Assembly (NCBI RefSeq): GCF_000524195.1
Contig: NW_020170386.1
Span: forward strand, 38,312 to 102,311
DNA: 64,000 nt
Origin: Echinococcus granulosus
Lineage: Eukaryota > Platyhelminthes > Cestoda > Cyclophyllidea > Taeniidae
Direction of reading: 5' to 3'
The notes under the pieces were generated by a model. The model was not told the origin of the DNA. It saw only the letters and a list, made by a program, of their open reading frames with translations, and searched no databases. The first letter of the stretch is position 1; the number at the start of each line of letters is the position of its first letter. The translations under genes and the position numbers were made by a program. This document shows, piece after piece, positions 39,627-53,882 of the stretch.

Positions 39627-42600
39627 ATGAATAATGGGCGCGTGTGGGCATTAATCGGACTGCTGTTGCTCATCAATGGATCTGTATCAGCTATTCAACT
39701 TGGGGTAGGTTGAGGCAATTTTGGAAATAATTTGTCGCAAATGTCTGTTAACTCTTTCAATCACGGTGCATGTTTTATGGTCTCCAAAAGTTATCAAAAG
39801 TAGTATATCACTAACTTGTCCAAAAATGTGGTTTCAAGTATAACTACTTCAACGCTAGATGTGTTATGCAGCTAAAATTGCGGTCCAACTTTTAATAAAG
39901 GAGCATTCATGCCAACATTTTACTCTTGTCATCCATATAGTAGCTAGATCGTGCTGTATTCATAATATGATCGGCAACCAAAAAGTAGGCTCAGCTTCAG
40001 TGTTTAGAGATGTGCATTCTAAGGAATAACCCTGTAACAAACACTTTAGACAAAAGGAAAGATTTATGCCTCAGATTGAGAAACTGCTCTTCTCCACATC
40101 AATGCTACGCGCAAGCATTTGACATGCATGCACATAATGTCATTAATAAAGTACGCGTAAAGTCCTAGCTCCCATATGCGATGAGTTCAGAAGCAGCTGT
40201 GGATATTGTTCAGTTTGAAAGTTTTGCGATGTTTTAACCTTAGATATAAGGCGGTTATAATTTAGCCGGTCTAGGATCCGAAAATCTTAAGTGCTTAGTT
40301 GAATTTGATAAGATTTTAATCGCCGATACCATCTTGCAATACTTGAACTATCGTCAACAGTAGCAGTGCATTTTTTCCCGTGATGTACATGAGACCAAAA
40401 ATGACAGTTTTGATAAAGGGCGATCTATGTTTACAGATAGTGAAGACAACTTTAGTCACTTATTGAATTATTCCTGTAATGTGAGGTGTGCTAGGGAGAT
40501 CTTGGGTTCTCGAAACCACATCCCTTTCCATCTGCAACTCGCAACTCGATTTTGAATCAGTCGATGAAGGACTAAGGGGATAGTGGGAGAGGCATTTTTA
40601 TGTGTGAACAAAAATAAACTAAATTGGTGAACAGATACTATGCTTAACTCAAAGAGCAGATCAAAGGACTCAAAACTAGAACGATTTACGCAGATTCATT
40701 TTCTGAAGCTACCATTCAATTTCCGATGGACATATTGTCTCAATTCATGTAGCGGTAAGAGTTTTTATTTGTGTGAACTAATCTTGGGTCATATTAACTT
40801 GCCCGCTCACGAATTCAAGAGGGACACTCACCTTAGTTTTTTTCCAAACTACCGTAATGATATTCCTCTTTGAGAAGGGATTTTTCCACTACTGCGGCGT
40901 TTTCGCAATACACACTCTCATCCTCAAAGTAAGCTGCTCAGTTGCTAACTGAAAAGACCGCTGCTTAATTAAAATAAATCCTCGCATTAAAGAATCGTCT
41001 TTAGCTATTTCTCATGGCTTCCGCTTCTATCTCAATGTTACGCGGATTTTTATAATTCATACCAATAAAGAAAGTGGTCGCGGACCTTCGCCTCTCCTTG
41101 TACTACACCAATCCAAAACACGAGGCCGCCGATGGTTACTGCGACCGATCGTTCAACGATAACTGGTGTGACACTTACTTCAACATTTGCGTCACTTCTT
41201 TGAACTCGTATGTTCATTTCTGAGTGCTTTCTTACCCAATCCTGACTTGTGTGATTCGTAAACGTAATCCTGGAGCCAAAATCCACTCGTCAACTTTAAC
41301 ATGAATAAGTTCATTTCATGTCTTCCTCATTGGCAAAACAAGCCGAGGTCACCAAAACGAACAGCACCCAGTTTCAGTACTGATTAAGGTAACCCAAGCG
41401 TTCAATGTAAACTAAGCGTTTAGTTAAATGGGGCGCTCAATCCTTCCATGGAAAGACAAAGGTTGAATGAAAAACCCCTGAATACGCAGTTCTCCACTTC
41501 AACAAGTCTTATCGTAATTTCGATATTCGCTATTCTTTTAGGGAAAGAATTCATAGTAAATTCGTAAACTTGACTAATTCGGCACCACTAATGCTCTAAA
41601 AGGACTATTTTGAATGAAAGGAACGATTTTTCGGAGCCTAGTTTTCTTTACTTTTGTTTGTACTTTGATCTAACTCTGGTGTCATGAACTTTGTTTCATC
41701 AGAAATTGCACATTTCACGAATTTGCAAGAGTTTCAGTTTCTCTGAACAAATGGGATAATGCAGCAGCAGGTATCTACCATGTGCTGTGCATTAGATGCC
41801 AGGGTAACTCCACGAGACTCTTCTGGGTCAGAATGGAAACGTACTTTGTGACCAAACGAATATAAATTTATCCATGTGATATGCTACCGTAATCATCTGC
41901 TAGTCCACTAAGTATTTTCTCCTGAAACCTATAGAGTCAACAGTATGAAACTAATTTTTTTACTTTAAGACGAAGTAATTAAATTCATTGGGTGTATATG
42001 TGGTTATAAGTGCAGTAGCAGATTAAATAAAGACATTCAAGAAAGCTGCGATCGGTTTTAGAGCGAAAAGTTTCCTCTTTCTCTCTTAAACGAAATAAAC
42101 TTTCGATGTAACGATAGTGACCTTTTTGAATATTTATTCCAAAAGATCTACGGACTGTAACCTTTACTCAACCTCGACTGAAACTCACTATGATAAATCG
42201 CACGTGAAATATGCCGGAAAGGACGCGTTTCGGATCCCCCTGAGATACCCGATTCCAGTAAGCCTTAACTTTAACATGAAATTTCTTAGATGAAATTGTT
42301 TATTAGAAAATAATTATTTGCTGCGAAATTGGCTCGTGAAGTACTTATTTACGTACGGGACTCATTTTAACACAGTTGACGCAGAAATTGGTTAATACTT
42401 CTATCACCTTTTAAAAGGCTTTTATTCCCTATTTTGTCTACAGAAAAGCATTCAAATTGAGATATCGGCCTACGATAACGATCGCTTTACATCTCACGAT
42501 CTCATTGCTATCTTTGGAAATCATTTCGTAGAAGTTCCGGTTCCAAATACAATTATAAGCGCTGGTCTCGTCAAGACCGAAAGTACAGGCCACAACGAAC

Positions 42601-45600
42601 ATGTAAAGTAGGTGTTCATGAATCTTCACTTTGCCTACATTAAAACATTTGAACCTTAAAAGTGTTCAATTAAGCGATACATTACTTCTGCAGTGGGCAT
42701 GTCTGATCAAGTCACTTTGATAAACATGCGTTATATATGGGGCGTGGAAGGTTTACAAACGTCTTTAACTGTTGTTCAGGCTTGAAAGATCGAATCAACG
42801 GTATTGGTTGTTGCAATATAAATGCAATTTTGATTCCCTAAATAAATTGTTTTTGGTAGAAAGAATTATTTTACTAAAGGATAGGGGAGATTGGGACGTT
42901 TTTGTTAAATTCGTACAAAAAGATGAGATTATCTAGTAAACAGTGTCGAATGTGTGCATATCGAAATAACTGGACTCTTCATTTTAATAATTTGGGATAA
43001 TAATTTGCATTGAAAAAGTATGCTTTCAGGATTTTTGAAAGCTTAGGAAATGTGGATGCGAAACAGTGATCCGGTTTCCAAAGATTGTTTTCTGTTCCAT
43101 AGTATCACAGCAATTTTGGCAGTGGAATGCATAAAAGGCTTCTACGGAGAGAGATGCTCGATTGAATGTTTTCCGGAGAAATACCCCAGTATGTTGGGGT
43201 GTCATGAAAACGGAACGAGCGTATGCCTTCCTGGTAAGCGTGCCAAATGTAGCAATAACAGTGTCAGCAATGACAATTTGGGAACTAATGACGGAGTCCT
43301 TCTTAAATACCCAGCGCCTTTTTAGTATCAACTTCTCTAGGAGACTTTTAAAACGAATTAATGACTGACAGACTCTAGCTGCTTTTATTTCCATATCGAA
43401 TCAAAAGTGATGTTATTTCAATTTTGTGAAATTGAAATGTTGGTTTTCAGCCGATGATTTCTTAACCTGCTATGCTCAGCAGCGCAAGTGAATCCTCATA
43501 CACTGCCATAGAATCAGGCTACTTGGGCCTGATTCAGTCCTTTAATGTGAAATTTGGAGAGTATTTTGTGGGAGTTCTGAGTCTTAGGTTCGATCATGAT
43601 ACATAAATTCCCAAACTTCCACCTTTAGTGATGGTGCTGGTCGATGATTTTGCAGTTGAAATTAAAACACTATTCTCACAGATGTATGATTAACCATTCC
43701 GTAAAATAAGAATTTCCAGAGTGTTTTGAGAGCGGTTGAGAATATCACTACGAAAGCGTTTGTTCGTTGACGCAAATCTCCCTAATCCTAAAAGGGTATT
43801 TTTTAATAATGGGGTTAGAAAGTGCTGCTCTTATGTTGTAATTTGCCCAAAAGAGGGATGAGCGCTTACGCTTCTTACGGTTTTGATAAATAGGTTTTCG
43901 TGGACAGTTTTGTGAGAAACCAGACGCTTGTTTCTACAAACCATGTATTCCAGGAGCTGAATGTGTAAATGTGGATACTCCAACTGGCTACAACTGCATT
44001 TGTGGGGGAAGTGAGGGTGAGTGTGTATGAAACAGTTGAAACTTAATAACCTTTGCTCCAAGAAATCAGAATCTTTCTGTTGGTCCATATAACAAAATAT
44101 TCACCAAACCATAATCAAAAGTCTACTAATGAAGTCAAACATACCTTGCACAAACGTTCAGTTTAACTTTTAAGTCACATTTCGCTTAAGAAAATTAGTG
44201 ATATCTGATACCTTTCTTAAGTTACATGACTTTCTTCCGAAGAACTTATCAAAACCAGTTAATTTCCGACTTTCTGGTTGAATTACCCAACGACCCCTCT
44301 CCCTTTCCAGTTGGAGCAACAGTAGCTTGGGAAGTAGAGGTTGATTTGCTATATTTCCTTTGTGGCAGATGCTCATTGCTATGCTGGCTACAATCCCTGC
44401 GTCCCATCTCCATGCGAAAATCAGGGTCAATGTGTTAGGACTGGGGAAAAGCACAACGCATTCACTTGCAACTGTCCAATTCAGTGGACTGGAAAATTGT
44501 GTCACGTGCAACGATCGCCGTGTGAGGTAGCCAGCCAGAAATTGGCTAATGCCGATCTTCAAGACCTCTTTGGAATGTACAAGAAGGACAATTATTCCTC
44601 CGGTGGCAACAGCATCAGTAGGTCTGTCAGTGTCTGCAAAAATGGCGGACTCTGTGTGGATCTAATGGAGGACTTTAAGTTCATTTGCAACTGCACTAGT
44701 GGTTGGAAAGGCGAATTGTGCACGATTCCAGATGTAAACACCCTTTTAAATTATGCATACATATATTGCTATTTTCCCTAATTATATCTTTATGTAATCA
44801 AAGATTCCACTTTCCCCAAAATTAACCTTAATTTCCAAGTTTAAGAATTGTAACTCACTCACTTGTTAATAATTAAATTGCACCAAGTTATAATATAAAG
44901 GAAAGTTTAACGACATAGCTTTGACACAATGATGTTTAGGGTTTCAAGTAGTGTTCCAAATAATACTAGTTAAACAAACAAATCTTCAACATGCCCTGCC
45001 TTTGGGCAAGCGGGTGCATTGAATTCTCAAGCACAAAGCCAACGGCGAAGTCGCGTTGGTAAAAAACCCACTTTGGCATTAATATTGTTCAATTATCAAT
45101 TATGTAGTTTTATAATTAATTATAGCCCAATGTCAATGAACACTTTGACACTAAAACTTGACATTTGTAGTGGACCAACGCGATTATCGCAGGATGTGTT
45201 GTATCGGGTCTGGTTGTGATACTCCTATGTGCGATTGTTCCTTGTTGCTTGCGACTGCGAGTACTCCGACGAAGGTAATCATTCGTCTTTATTTAAATTC
45301 GTTTTTAAGCTGTCCAAACACATTACATATGTTCCGACACGTTACGTGTTAGAAAACCACAGATCCCCATCGAACCACTCGTCTACGGTCATGGTGGTGC
45401 AAAGTGTCCAGTTACTGAACGTATTCCCTTCAAGGATGTTTTTTGCAATTACGTCATAATGAGCGATGCAGTGGATTCACAGAATGCCGACAGCACTCAG
45501 CAGTTCTACGAATATTGCACAGTCACATCTCCTTCGTCAAGAGAAGGCGATTTGTGCACTTCCACCTCAAATGATTATGAAATTTCTATAGAGGAGAAAC

Positions 45601-45872
45601 CACCACCAGAGCTGCCGGTTCGGCCAGACAGTCTGGCGCCTCTGCCGAAGTCGTATAACACTTTGATCTCCCAGGACCGCGATTCATTTTCATCCCCGCG
45701 GTCGGAGTCAGTGTACAGTCGGCAGCCGCTCCTGACTCCGCGAACTTCGGACTTTTTGACTGCATTAGAAGGGGAGGAACATAACTCTCAAAATCCAAAT
45801 GGTCTTCCGAAACGCTCTGTTGAGAGCGGAGAGTCAACTCTCACGAAGCTACTCCGTATCGCAAAAAAATGA
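39627..45872 (+). CDS. Delta/Jagged-type Notch ligand A (MNNL-DSL-EGF, membrane)
   Basis: Exons: 39627-39704, 41071-41207, 42146-42257, 42444-42607, 43103-43233, 43894-44016, 44369-44733, 45171-45274, 45353-45872. All phases fit; 1734 bases, 577 residues. Exon 1 is a signal peptide (VWALIGLLLLINGSVSA). Exons 2-4 form the N-terminal MNNL/C2-like region: LRLSLYYTNP, CDTYFNIC, IEISAYDND. Exon 5 is the DSL domain, GFYGERCSIEC to VCLPG. Exons 6-7 give three EGF units; the last has a long insert between its first and second Cys. Exon 8 is the membrane span, followed by basic RLRVLRRR. The tail of about 180 residues has the PxxPxR motif PELPVR, then SYNTL. Role by homology: membrane-bound ligand for Notch on a neighbouring cell. 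Only three EGF units and no cysteine-rich region make it Delta-like rather than Jagged-like. It is paralogous to the next gene. Confidence 0.9.
39705..41070 (+). other. First intron of Notch ligand A
   Basis: About 1.4 kb between the signal-peptide exon and the first MNNL exon, phase 0. Nothing recognisable inside. The plus-strand open frame at 40640-40873 shows no similarity to the ligand. Confidence 0.5.
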
Positions 45873-46789
45873 AACCGGTCATCGTGACAAACGCATTCAA
45901 TACCCATTTCCTTATTTTACAACTACTACTTTTTATCCTGATTTGTTGTGAATGATTAGCAGAGATGGACAGTATGCCGCCAACAAATGATGCGATTGCA
46001 AATATATTTTGCACGAATTTCTCGATTAAATGTAGAAAACACCGATGTCATAGATATTTAATCATCAGATCCCATATCTGTTTTATTAAACATCTGCAAA
46101 AGATTAAGTTGTAGGAGTAAAAATACATACAAAGGCCGCTCAAACTCTATGCATGTACTCATGCTGAATAAGTGATTTGGCAACTATTGTTTGTATGAGG
46201 ATAATGTTTTAAAATTGATAGGCAGGTCGTAAATATCCTTCCACAGATGTTTTCTGAGGTATCAAACAATTTTGCAATTCAGACACAGTGAACAACCAAA
46301 AAATAAGATGGAGTGTCTTCGGGTGGGCGAATTTTGTATCGATATCGATAAAACTACTGAAATATTAGTATTACCAATTCAGCCCTCTTACATATCCCCC
46401 ATTGAGCCTACTATTCTGGTTGATCACTATAGTATTCTGTGAAATGCTTGGCACGGTTGACAGGTAATGCAACTCTTTATGGAACCGCTCAGTTGTATTA
46501 CGTACACCGAAGGTGGAATTGAGCCTTCACATGGCTTTATAAATGCTCATTATGTAACCTTTAACAAGTTTCCATGCAGCCTTGCTCCGGATAGTTAAAG
46601 ACATAAGCCTTTAGTGATTGTGTTTGTGGAATTTAAGCGAAGCTTTTAGCCCAGTAGGAATTTAATTTAGGTTAATTTACAGAAAACCGCCAGCATGAAT
46701 GTATGTGAATGTGTCAGTAGGAAAGGACTTTAATGAAGCATTTTCGAGCATTTTTTATCAATTGGGGGGAGTAGTGTATTGGTCACGGC

Positions 46790-46980
46790 AATAGTGTGTT
46801 GACGATACAGCAGAGGCGAGAGTTTATGTTGTGATTGCGCCTGATATAAACACAAAGGCAGTCCACCGATGGTCGATGCTGCACAGGATGCGCGCGTGCA
46901 CGAGTGACATGAAGTTGTAAACCAGCGCACAATAGATGATGAAGAGAGACTTCCGTAGATGGATCGAGAAGCATACTGGT
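46790..46980. other. Unexplained GC-richer patch upstream of ligand B
   Basis: A block of roughly 190 bases with CG-containing words such as GCGCGCGTGCACG amid AT-rich DNA, with ATTGG just before it and short open frames on the minus strand. It may be a distal promoter or alternative first exon of ligand B, or a remnant repeat. No family was recognised. Confidence 0.3.
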
Positions 46981-48064
46981 TAGTGAGCTAGATTACATTT
47001 TTAGTCAACTTACGCATTCGGTTTGTTGGAAAATGCTATAATATGATTCAAATGTTTTGTTACAATACCCAAACAAAGCCCTCTCTGAATATTCCGCGAT
47101 GTAAGAATCCCACATAAGTGAAAAGCACTGTAATCAGGAAAATCCCCTCAAAATGCATTATATTAGCAGAATGTGGCTTATTTTAAAAGTTGATCCAATT
47201 GTGCACAAGTGGTTACAGTTTCTGACAGCAGACGGCGAAGTAATGGCTGAACCTTTCCAAGCACTACTCTTGGAGGAAGCGATTGCGCGTGATTCCTTGA
47301 GAATAAGTGCAGATTTTTCGTAAATGCCTATGAACATTACGAATTTGCTTACGGCCTATTCCTTTGATCATCTGCTCAACGGCGGCCATTTAGAGGCTAG
47401 AATTAAAGAAAGATAAAAGCAAGTATTACCATCTAACTAAGTAAACGCGATTTGCACTTATGAGGAACAGTTTGCATTTGCCACATTTCCATTAAACACA
47501 AAACGCTAATGAATTACCTTTAATTGTGATTGACTTGTAAGCTTAAAAGTGGTCGGCATAATTTTGTAAAGTATTAATTGAAAATGCAATCTCTGCACAG
47601 CCACTTAATTACCTCAAGGTGGCAAAACCAGTTCACCGACTACCACCTTTATTGAGTGTTAAAACTTCAGATGTCAGTTAGGCTGAAGGTACTTTTTAAT
47701 GCTTACCATAAAGAGTGAACGTAAAATGGTACACCATCGCCTAAAAATATCTGTTTAAAATTGTTAAAAATTAGGGAGCATTAAATTTCGGTTTACTGTT
47801 TGTTGTTGTATGATAATCATATTTTTGGACAAAATGCGTATTTAAAGCGAAGGAACTTATTTAAAAATTACGCTAATGGTTAAACTGGTACCATTATAAC
47901 TATTAAATGACTTTTCCGCGTTCGTTCAGTGGTATTTAGAGACAGTTATGCAACGCGTTGGTAAACAACCACTAACACGTCTGGTAAAGGACCACTTGGT
48001 AACATGGCCATTGCATCTTCACTGGATGGGTCGGCCTCTGGGCCATTCCAGTAACCTCAACTCC

Positions 48065-48104
48065 TACTCTACACATATATATATATATATATATGTGTAG
48101 AGTA
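48065..48104. repeat. Perfect 40-base palindrome with an AT core
   Basis: Arms TACTCTACAC and GTGTAGAGTA flank a (TA)n core, and every base from 48065 to 48104 pairs with its mirror position. It can form a hairpin or cruciform. It lies about 400 bases upstream of the ligand B start codon. It is most simply a TA microsatellite inside an inverted repeat. Confidence 0.85.
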
Positions 48105-48289
48105 TATAGTCGTCTTTCGTCCTCAGGGAAATCTTGGAGCGTTACAAGTTATTATTTCTTCTAGCAAATTAATGTATCCTTATTGTACAACCTTGGTTTA
48201 TACTGATTAAATCGGTGATTAAATCCTGAAGAAATATTTTATGAAACAAGCAATATCTCAAAACATTCAAGCCCATGCCAGCCCTACTT

Positions 48290-48440
48290 CATGTAAACAG
48301 CCGTTGGAATCTAGTGCTGGCGTTGCGATATGCCTGCACGTCACTTTCGTTAGCTCGTAGGTTTATTGGTTGCAGTAACACTGACGGCGCATTTTATTGG
48401 CGCTCGTCGACTTAGTTCAAGTGCTCTCAAATTCCGCCCG
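48290..48440 (+). promoter_or_regulatory. Candidate promoter of Notch ligand B
   Basis: GC-richer than its surroundings, with two inverted CCAAT boxes, ATTGG at 48365-48369 and 48396-48400, both in the context TTTATTGG or TTTTATTGG. It ends within about 100 bases of the start codon at 48506. A TATA box was not identified. The call rests on motif spacing and position only. Confidence 0.4.
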
Positions 48441-48505
48441 TTTATTTTAGCGATAAGCCACTTTATCAAAAAGTTTCGCCACATTTTTGCATAAATGGAA
48501 CTGAG

Positions 48506-51500
48506 ATGCTCTTCATTGTGACACTTCTCCTTCCATTAGTGCGCCTCTGCAACTGCAAAAGTCATTCGACGGTAAGATTCCATAATGACAGCTAGATTTT
48601 GGTAGCATAAAATATCTGAGGCGATTGATGAAAAATTAACTTCATCTTACCTACCACTTGCCAAATGAGATTACCCGTTTATAAGGGAATAAAGCTGTAC
48701 ATTTGATTAGTTGTTGCGAGAACGCGGTTATCACGTGCTAAATGCCGTTTACTTAAAAAGTAGTTTCTCCCGTTGATAAAATTCTTTTATGATTACTACA
48801 AAAGTGCTTTGAGGCAGACATGTCTATGGATGTTTAAGAAATGCTGAAACACTAGAAATGCTTATACGTCGATTTCATAAGAGGTGGAATGAAGTGTCAA
48901 TTAACTGAAATTATCATTGTCATGCCGTTCCACGCTGTTTTGTGAGTCACCCAACGAGTCTGATAATGACTTACTTCTGTCCAGCAGGATGTGCCTGGAA
49001 AACTCGAGTTGGAATTAGCTTATGCGAACCCAGGACACTACTCCAGCTTGGGTTGGTGCGACGTATTCGCACGCACATGCGATGTCTACTTTGTCATTTG
49101 CATATGGAGTGCAGATCAGAGGTAAGCCGTAAGCTGTTTTTTTGTCGTTTTCGACATTAGTAAAATTTTATTAATACCCCAAGTTAATGGAGTTTCGCAA
49201 ATGGTTTTATTGCCCACATCCAACGTCTGCGCAAGTAATGGGTGTATATTTATATTGAAGGGATCCTTTACTCTGTGTGACCACAGCTTGTTTTCATGAA
49301 TTTCATGTTCGATCAGAGCTGGTCACTCTTCGAGTTCATGCAGTATGGTTCAATCTTCTTCCTGCGCTTAATTCGTATGACAAGTGAGAATTTGATATCA
49401 CGATTTGATATCACGATTTTGGCAAAAGCAGGTCAGGTGTTAAAGAGCTATTTCTACATCCAATTGTTATTTCGACGCGATGAGGAAATGTCATGCCTAG
49501 TCCCACACTGAGTCAGCCAAATATTTTGCTGGACTTCGAGGGTTTGATCATTTGAGCATCACGTATTTAAATAGTATTCTTTTTCTTTATGGAGGTGTGG
49601 TTCGTTTGACGCTTCAACTAGAGTATTCCGAACAACGGCTAATATCTCACTGCTTGCTGATGGGTGAAATGCACAATATTTCATACCTTTTTCACCTCAT
49701 AAATTCTTATCACTTTGTAACTAACCTGCAAACTATGATAATAAATTTTTTTTCGTTTCAATTAAGCCCTCCTACTGAGTGCAACGTAGCCAAGAAGACA
49801 ACGCATGTAATTGGTTCGCAATCGAAAATAAATGAAATGATTGAACTCCCTCTCTTTAAGAGCATACCAGTAAGTTTACCTCCTTCACTCTCTTATTCGC
49901 GAGATTTATTTTCTATTTGAATTAAAATGTCTACATTTTACTTAAAAACCTGAAGAAATTAATCGAAATGCGCATTGAAGCTTGGGATTCGGATCTGTCT
50001 ACCTCAGATGACCTCATCGCGAAGTTTGTCTCCACCGCGATGCCAGTTTCCAGTCACGCTGATTTTCAGGTCATTGAACTATCGAAGAAGGAAGAAACAT
50101 CTTACAACACAGAAGTGAAGTAGGTTTATGTTTTGCTCGTTCATCAACAATAAGATATACTCTGCATCTTTTCAATGCCACAAATAAAATGATTTGCCAA
50201 AAACGGAAATTCTGGATTTGGTTAAGTAAAGTTCCAGTTTGTGAATTCTCTCCCCCATCTGCATTTGAATCCAACTTTGAGACGAGGTTAAAATTGTTAG
50301 CGTGAAAGCTATTCATTAAATACGAACAGCCTTTTTGATTGTATACAAGACCATCTTTACGTATCTATACGAAGCAATTAAATTCTTTCCTTACTAGACG
50401 TGATGTCCTGTTTTATCAAGACCTTAAAGGAGGGCAGATGTAAACGTCTGATATTACCTAAGCTTGTTTATATTGCGTAGGGTATTAAGCTGTTCACAAA
50501 ATGATTTCGAACCATAAAACTGCGTATGGCAAGCACCTTTTAATTCTTGATATTTTAATTACAAAGCAGTATTTGTAATGTTCACCTGACTTCGTTCTGT
50601 GTGAAATTCCTTCCTGCCTCGACCAAAACACCTGTCTCATGGTAACGTTCTGCGTTGAGTGAGGTCGCAACCAATGTTAAATGACTTTTTTGCTTGATGA
50701 AGCTAAAACCCCGTCAAGACTGTAAATGAACGTGAATGGAAGGGTTTTATCGAAATGCGCATTTGCTGCGAATTTAATGAAATACTTTTCCTCTCTCAAA
50801 TAGGCCTCGTCTTTTATTGAATCACTATGAATGGTTAGCTTTCACAATAATGCTATCAGGCTCGGGTGGCTTGATGGGTATACTGCACTTTCATACTCCT
50901 ATGTCTACATTTTAACATTCACCCCAATGTACAGTACGTGGAGAATGCACAACGACTTTAAATTGAATGTACCTACATGTAGCAGAATATTGAGCTATTG
51001 CGATGGTTAATTGTATTTTTTATCTATTTCAAAGATGAAATTCTTCGTTAAGTACAAACACAAGGAATACGTTGTTTTGAGCGATACGATATGAATGTCA
51101 ATATACAAATTTGAAATAAAATGACCATTATGCATTACCGCTCATTTATTACTATTCTAGGATCGAGGCATCGATTAAACTTACATGTTCTTCGCATTAT
51201 TATGGCGAGCAATGCGAAACGTACTGCAAGCCCGATTATCAGTCATTCTACTGTGGAGAAAATGGTGAACGCAAATGTATTCCAGGTCAGTATTTCTCCT
51301 ATTTCACCTATAACCAAAAGATTTGAGCAACTATGCTGCCTCATTTCTGTATAAGGAAAACTTAATCGTCGGGGCCTATCAAACACAGGATTTCAAATGA
51401 GGATTCTAAAGTTACCCTTGTCATTTGAGGTTCATTTTTAACGTAATACATAAAGTCTTCCACAGATATTTAAAAAGCTATTGATTGCGTCTGTGTTTAA

Positions 51501-53843
51501 AGAACAAAGTAACCTATCAACTAAGAAAGATTGAATCTACACGCACAATTTGGAGTCATAAAGATGGGGGAAATAACTGGACTCCAGCTACCAGTGTTGT
51601 TTAAATTTTACTTTAATTGAAAAGAACTAATCCTTACTTTTAAGGAGCACATGACCTACACATTTTCTTTGCAAGTTTTCAGAGATACTGATCTGAGAAA
51701 TCACCTAGAGATAAATCATTTAAGATTAGCAAATCTAAATAAATCATTTTGGAAACAATTCGCAAAGAAATAGACAATTCTGAAACAATGATTGCTTTTA
51801 TAAATTTCAATTGTTCAAAACATTTATTAAGTGTTTAAACTATTCCATTATTGCATTAATAGAGCCACAGACGCTTGTTCCATGGTAAACTCGAGTTATC
51901 TGCCGTGATGTAATGACGCCAGATCCAATTTTAACCAAAACCGCGAATAGTGCTGAGTTTGGTTTTCTCTTTAAAAAACCGTAATTAGATTTATTTTGCA
52001 CCTCAAATGGAATTGTGTGAAAGCTTCAGCGCAATGTCTCGCCTTCCAAAGCATATTACTGAGTGCCAGTGATAAACTCGTTAACAGGTTCAATTAGCAC
52101 TACAAGGCATTCGCAGTAGTCGACTTCCTTACCTTGTGAATGCGTTTATAATTTGAAGTCAGTGGAATAGATTTATTTTTGAATTTGACCGTGTATGGAG
52201 ATGTTCAGTGCAGTCCTAGATGAAATGTTCCCTCATCGTAACTACTGGCCACACATCAAATTTCTCATTGGAGAGTTCCACAAATACAGCTTCTAGAACA
52301 AACGTGCAGTTGATTATAAGCAAGGTGATTTTTAGCAGCAATTGAGTTGATGTTGATTTTGTGCAATTGGTAGGTGTCTGTTTGGTTTATTGATGAATTG
52401 CAGGTTGGTATGGAGAACTCTGTCACAAATTGGATACGTGCTTTCTGAAGCCCTGTGCACCATACGCAAGTTGTTCTAATACGGATGACGAAGAAGGACG
52501 CGTTTGCTATTGCAACGGCGGCAGTGGTAAGCCCTGCCCACACTAGCGTGGTTAATTATTTGACGCATCGTTATTCTTAAGCAAAATTTGCATGAGTTAT
52601 TTTTGTCTTTGGTGGATTATGTACTTTGGGAATGCATAATGCATTCAAATAACCTTTCAAAAATTGCTCCTTCATTAAGGTCCAGAGTGCTATCAAGTGC
52701 ACGATCCATGCAATCCATCGCCCTGCCATAATGGAGGTGGCTGTACAAAGACTGGGCCGCACCTTGAGCAGTTTCTATGCGAGTGCGAGGAGCCATGGTA
52801 CGGTCCAACTTGCGATCAGAGGCACTCGGCTTGCGCGTGGGAGAGGAAAGCCCTTGCCAGTGGCACCAACTCCAGCACTGAGGTATGTCTAAACGGTGGC
52901 GTGTGCAAGGACAATCCCATCGAGTTCGGCTACAACTGCCTCTGTTCGAGTGGTTGGAAGGGACAGCACTGCGAAGAACCAGACGTAAGCCGAGTTGTCC
53001 GACAAGATTTTCGCTCCGCTTAGCTGTAAAAATAATGCTTACCGCTCACTGCTCCACTTTAGTATACAGCGGTCATTGCGGCTGCAATCGTAACACCGAT
53101 TGTTTTGATCATGGTGGCCATTTTCATTTTACTCGTTTGGAGAACTCGATGGTGAGTTTGTACCTATTCTCTACTCATTTTGCTCATTACATCATAGGTC
53201 GTTTAAATGTCTTTGCTCATGGGCTGGATGTAGAGTCGTCTTTATTCCGGCTTGCTCACCTTGAAAATATGCAAGGTGGCATCTTTAGAGTTTGCCATAC
53301 CTCATTACTATTTCATTAGTTTGGACAAACACAAAAGTTCATTTCGTTGACCCCGATTTTTTGTCTACGCACGAACAAGTTGGATCAAAAAATATGATTA
53401 ACAAGCAGGTATACATATCAGTAAAAAGCCATCGTTTGTGGCCGACATTCAAAAACTGTCCTTGCTGCAAAGTGGATTCACTAAACAAAGCTTAAATATG
53501 CGGACTATGGAATAAGTTATTGGTATAATGTCCACTTTAACTGATATGCAACATATCGCTCAAACTGAAATTTGTTTCACTACTATTTGTTTTGAATGAC
53601 TTAATTTAAAGCGACTGTAGCCGATGGATACTGATGCCAAAAAATCATTCAAAGATTCGGCAACTTTAGTTCCATTAAATAATGGTAAATTCCGCATCAC
53701 ATTACGCCACAGATCAAGGGTATTTCGCCTTTGAATGCTTCACATCAAGAGTTCGTTCCTGCCGGCCAAACGTCAACCTTGCAGTAAATTTTATTAAGTT
53801 TAACCGACAACGATTGTGAGAGGAAAACTCACGGTTATTCCCC

Positions 53844-53882
<39 letters not shown>

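Larger units (their letters stand above)
45873..48505. other. Intergenic region between the two Notch ligand genes
   Basis: About 2.6 kb, mostly AT-rich, holding the 3' UTR of ligand A and the upstream region of ligand B. It includes a GC-richer patch at 46790-46980, a perfect 40-base palindrome at 48065-48104 and a promoter-like stretch at 48290-48440, each listed separately. No coding exon was recognised. Confidence 0.5.

Noticed and set aside
41050..41286. Minus-strand open frame of 78 codons in the ligand A gene
   Set aside because: The plus strand here encodes the first MNNL exon (CDTYFNIC), matching ligand B in length and phase, so the minus frame is a shadow.
43026..43394. Minus-strand frame of 122 codons over the DSL exon of ligand A
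   Set aside because: The plus strand carries the conserved DSL cysteines with correct splice sites; the minus frame has no similarity.
49296..49920. Plus-strand open frames in ligand B introns as extra exons
   Set aside because: Only 49767-49869 fits phase and similarity to the MNNL domain; the rest lacks matching splice phases.
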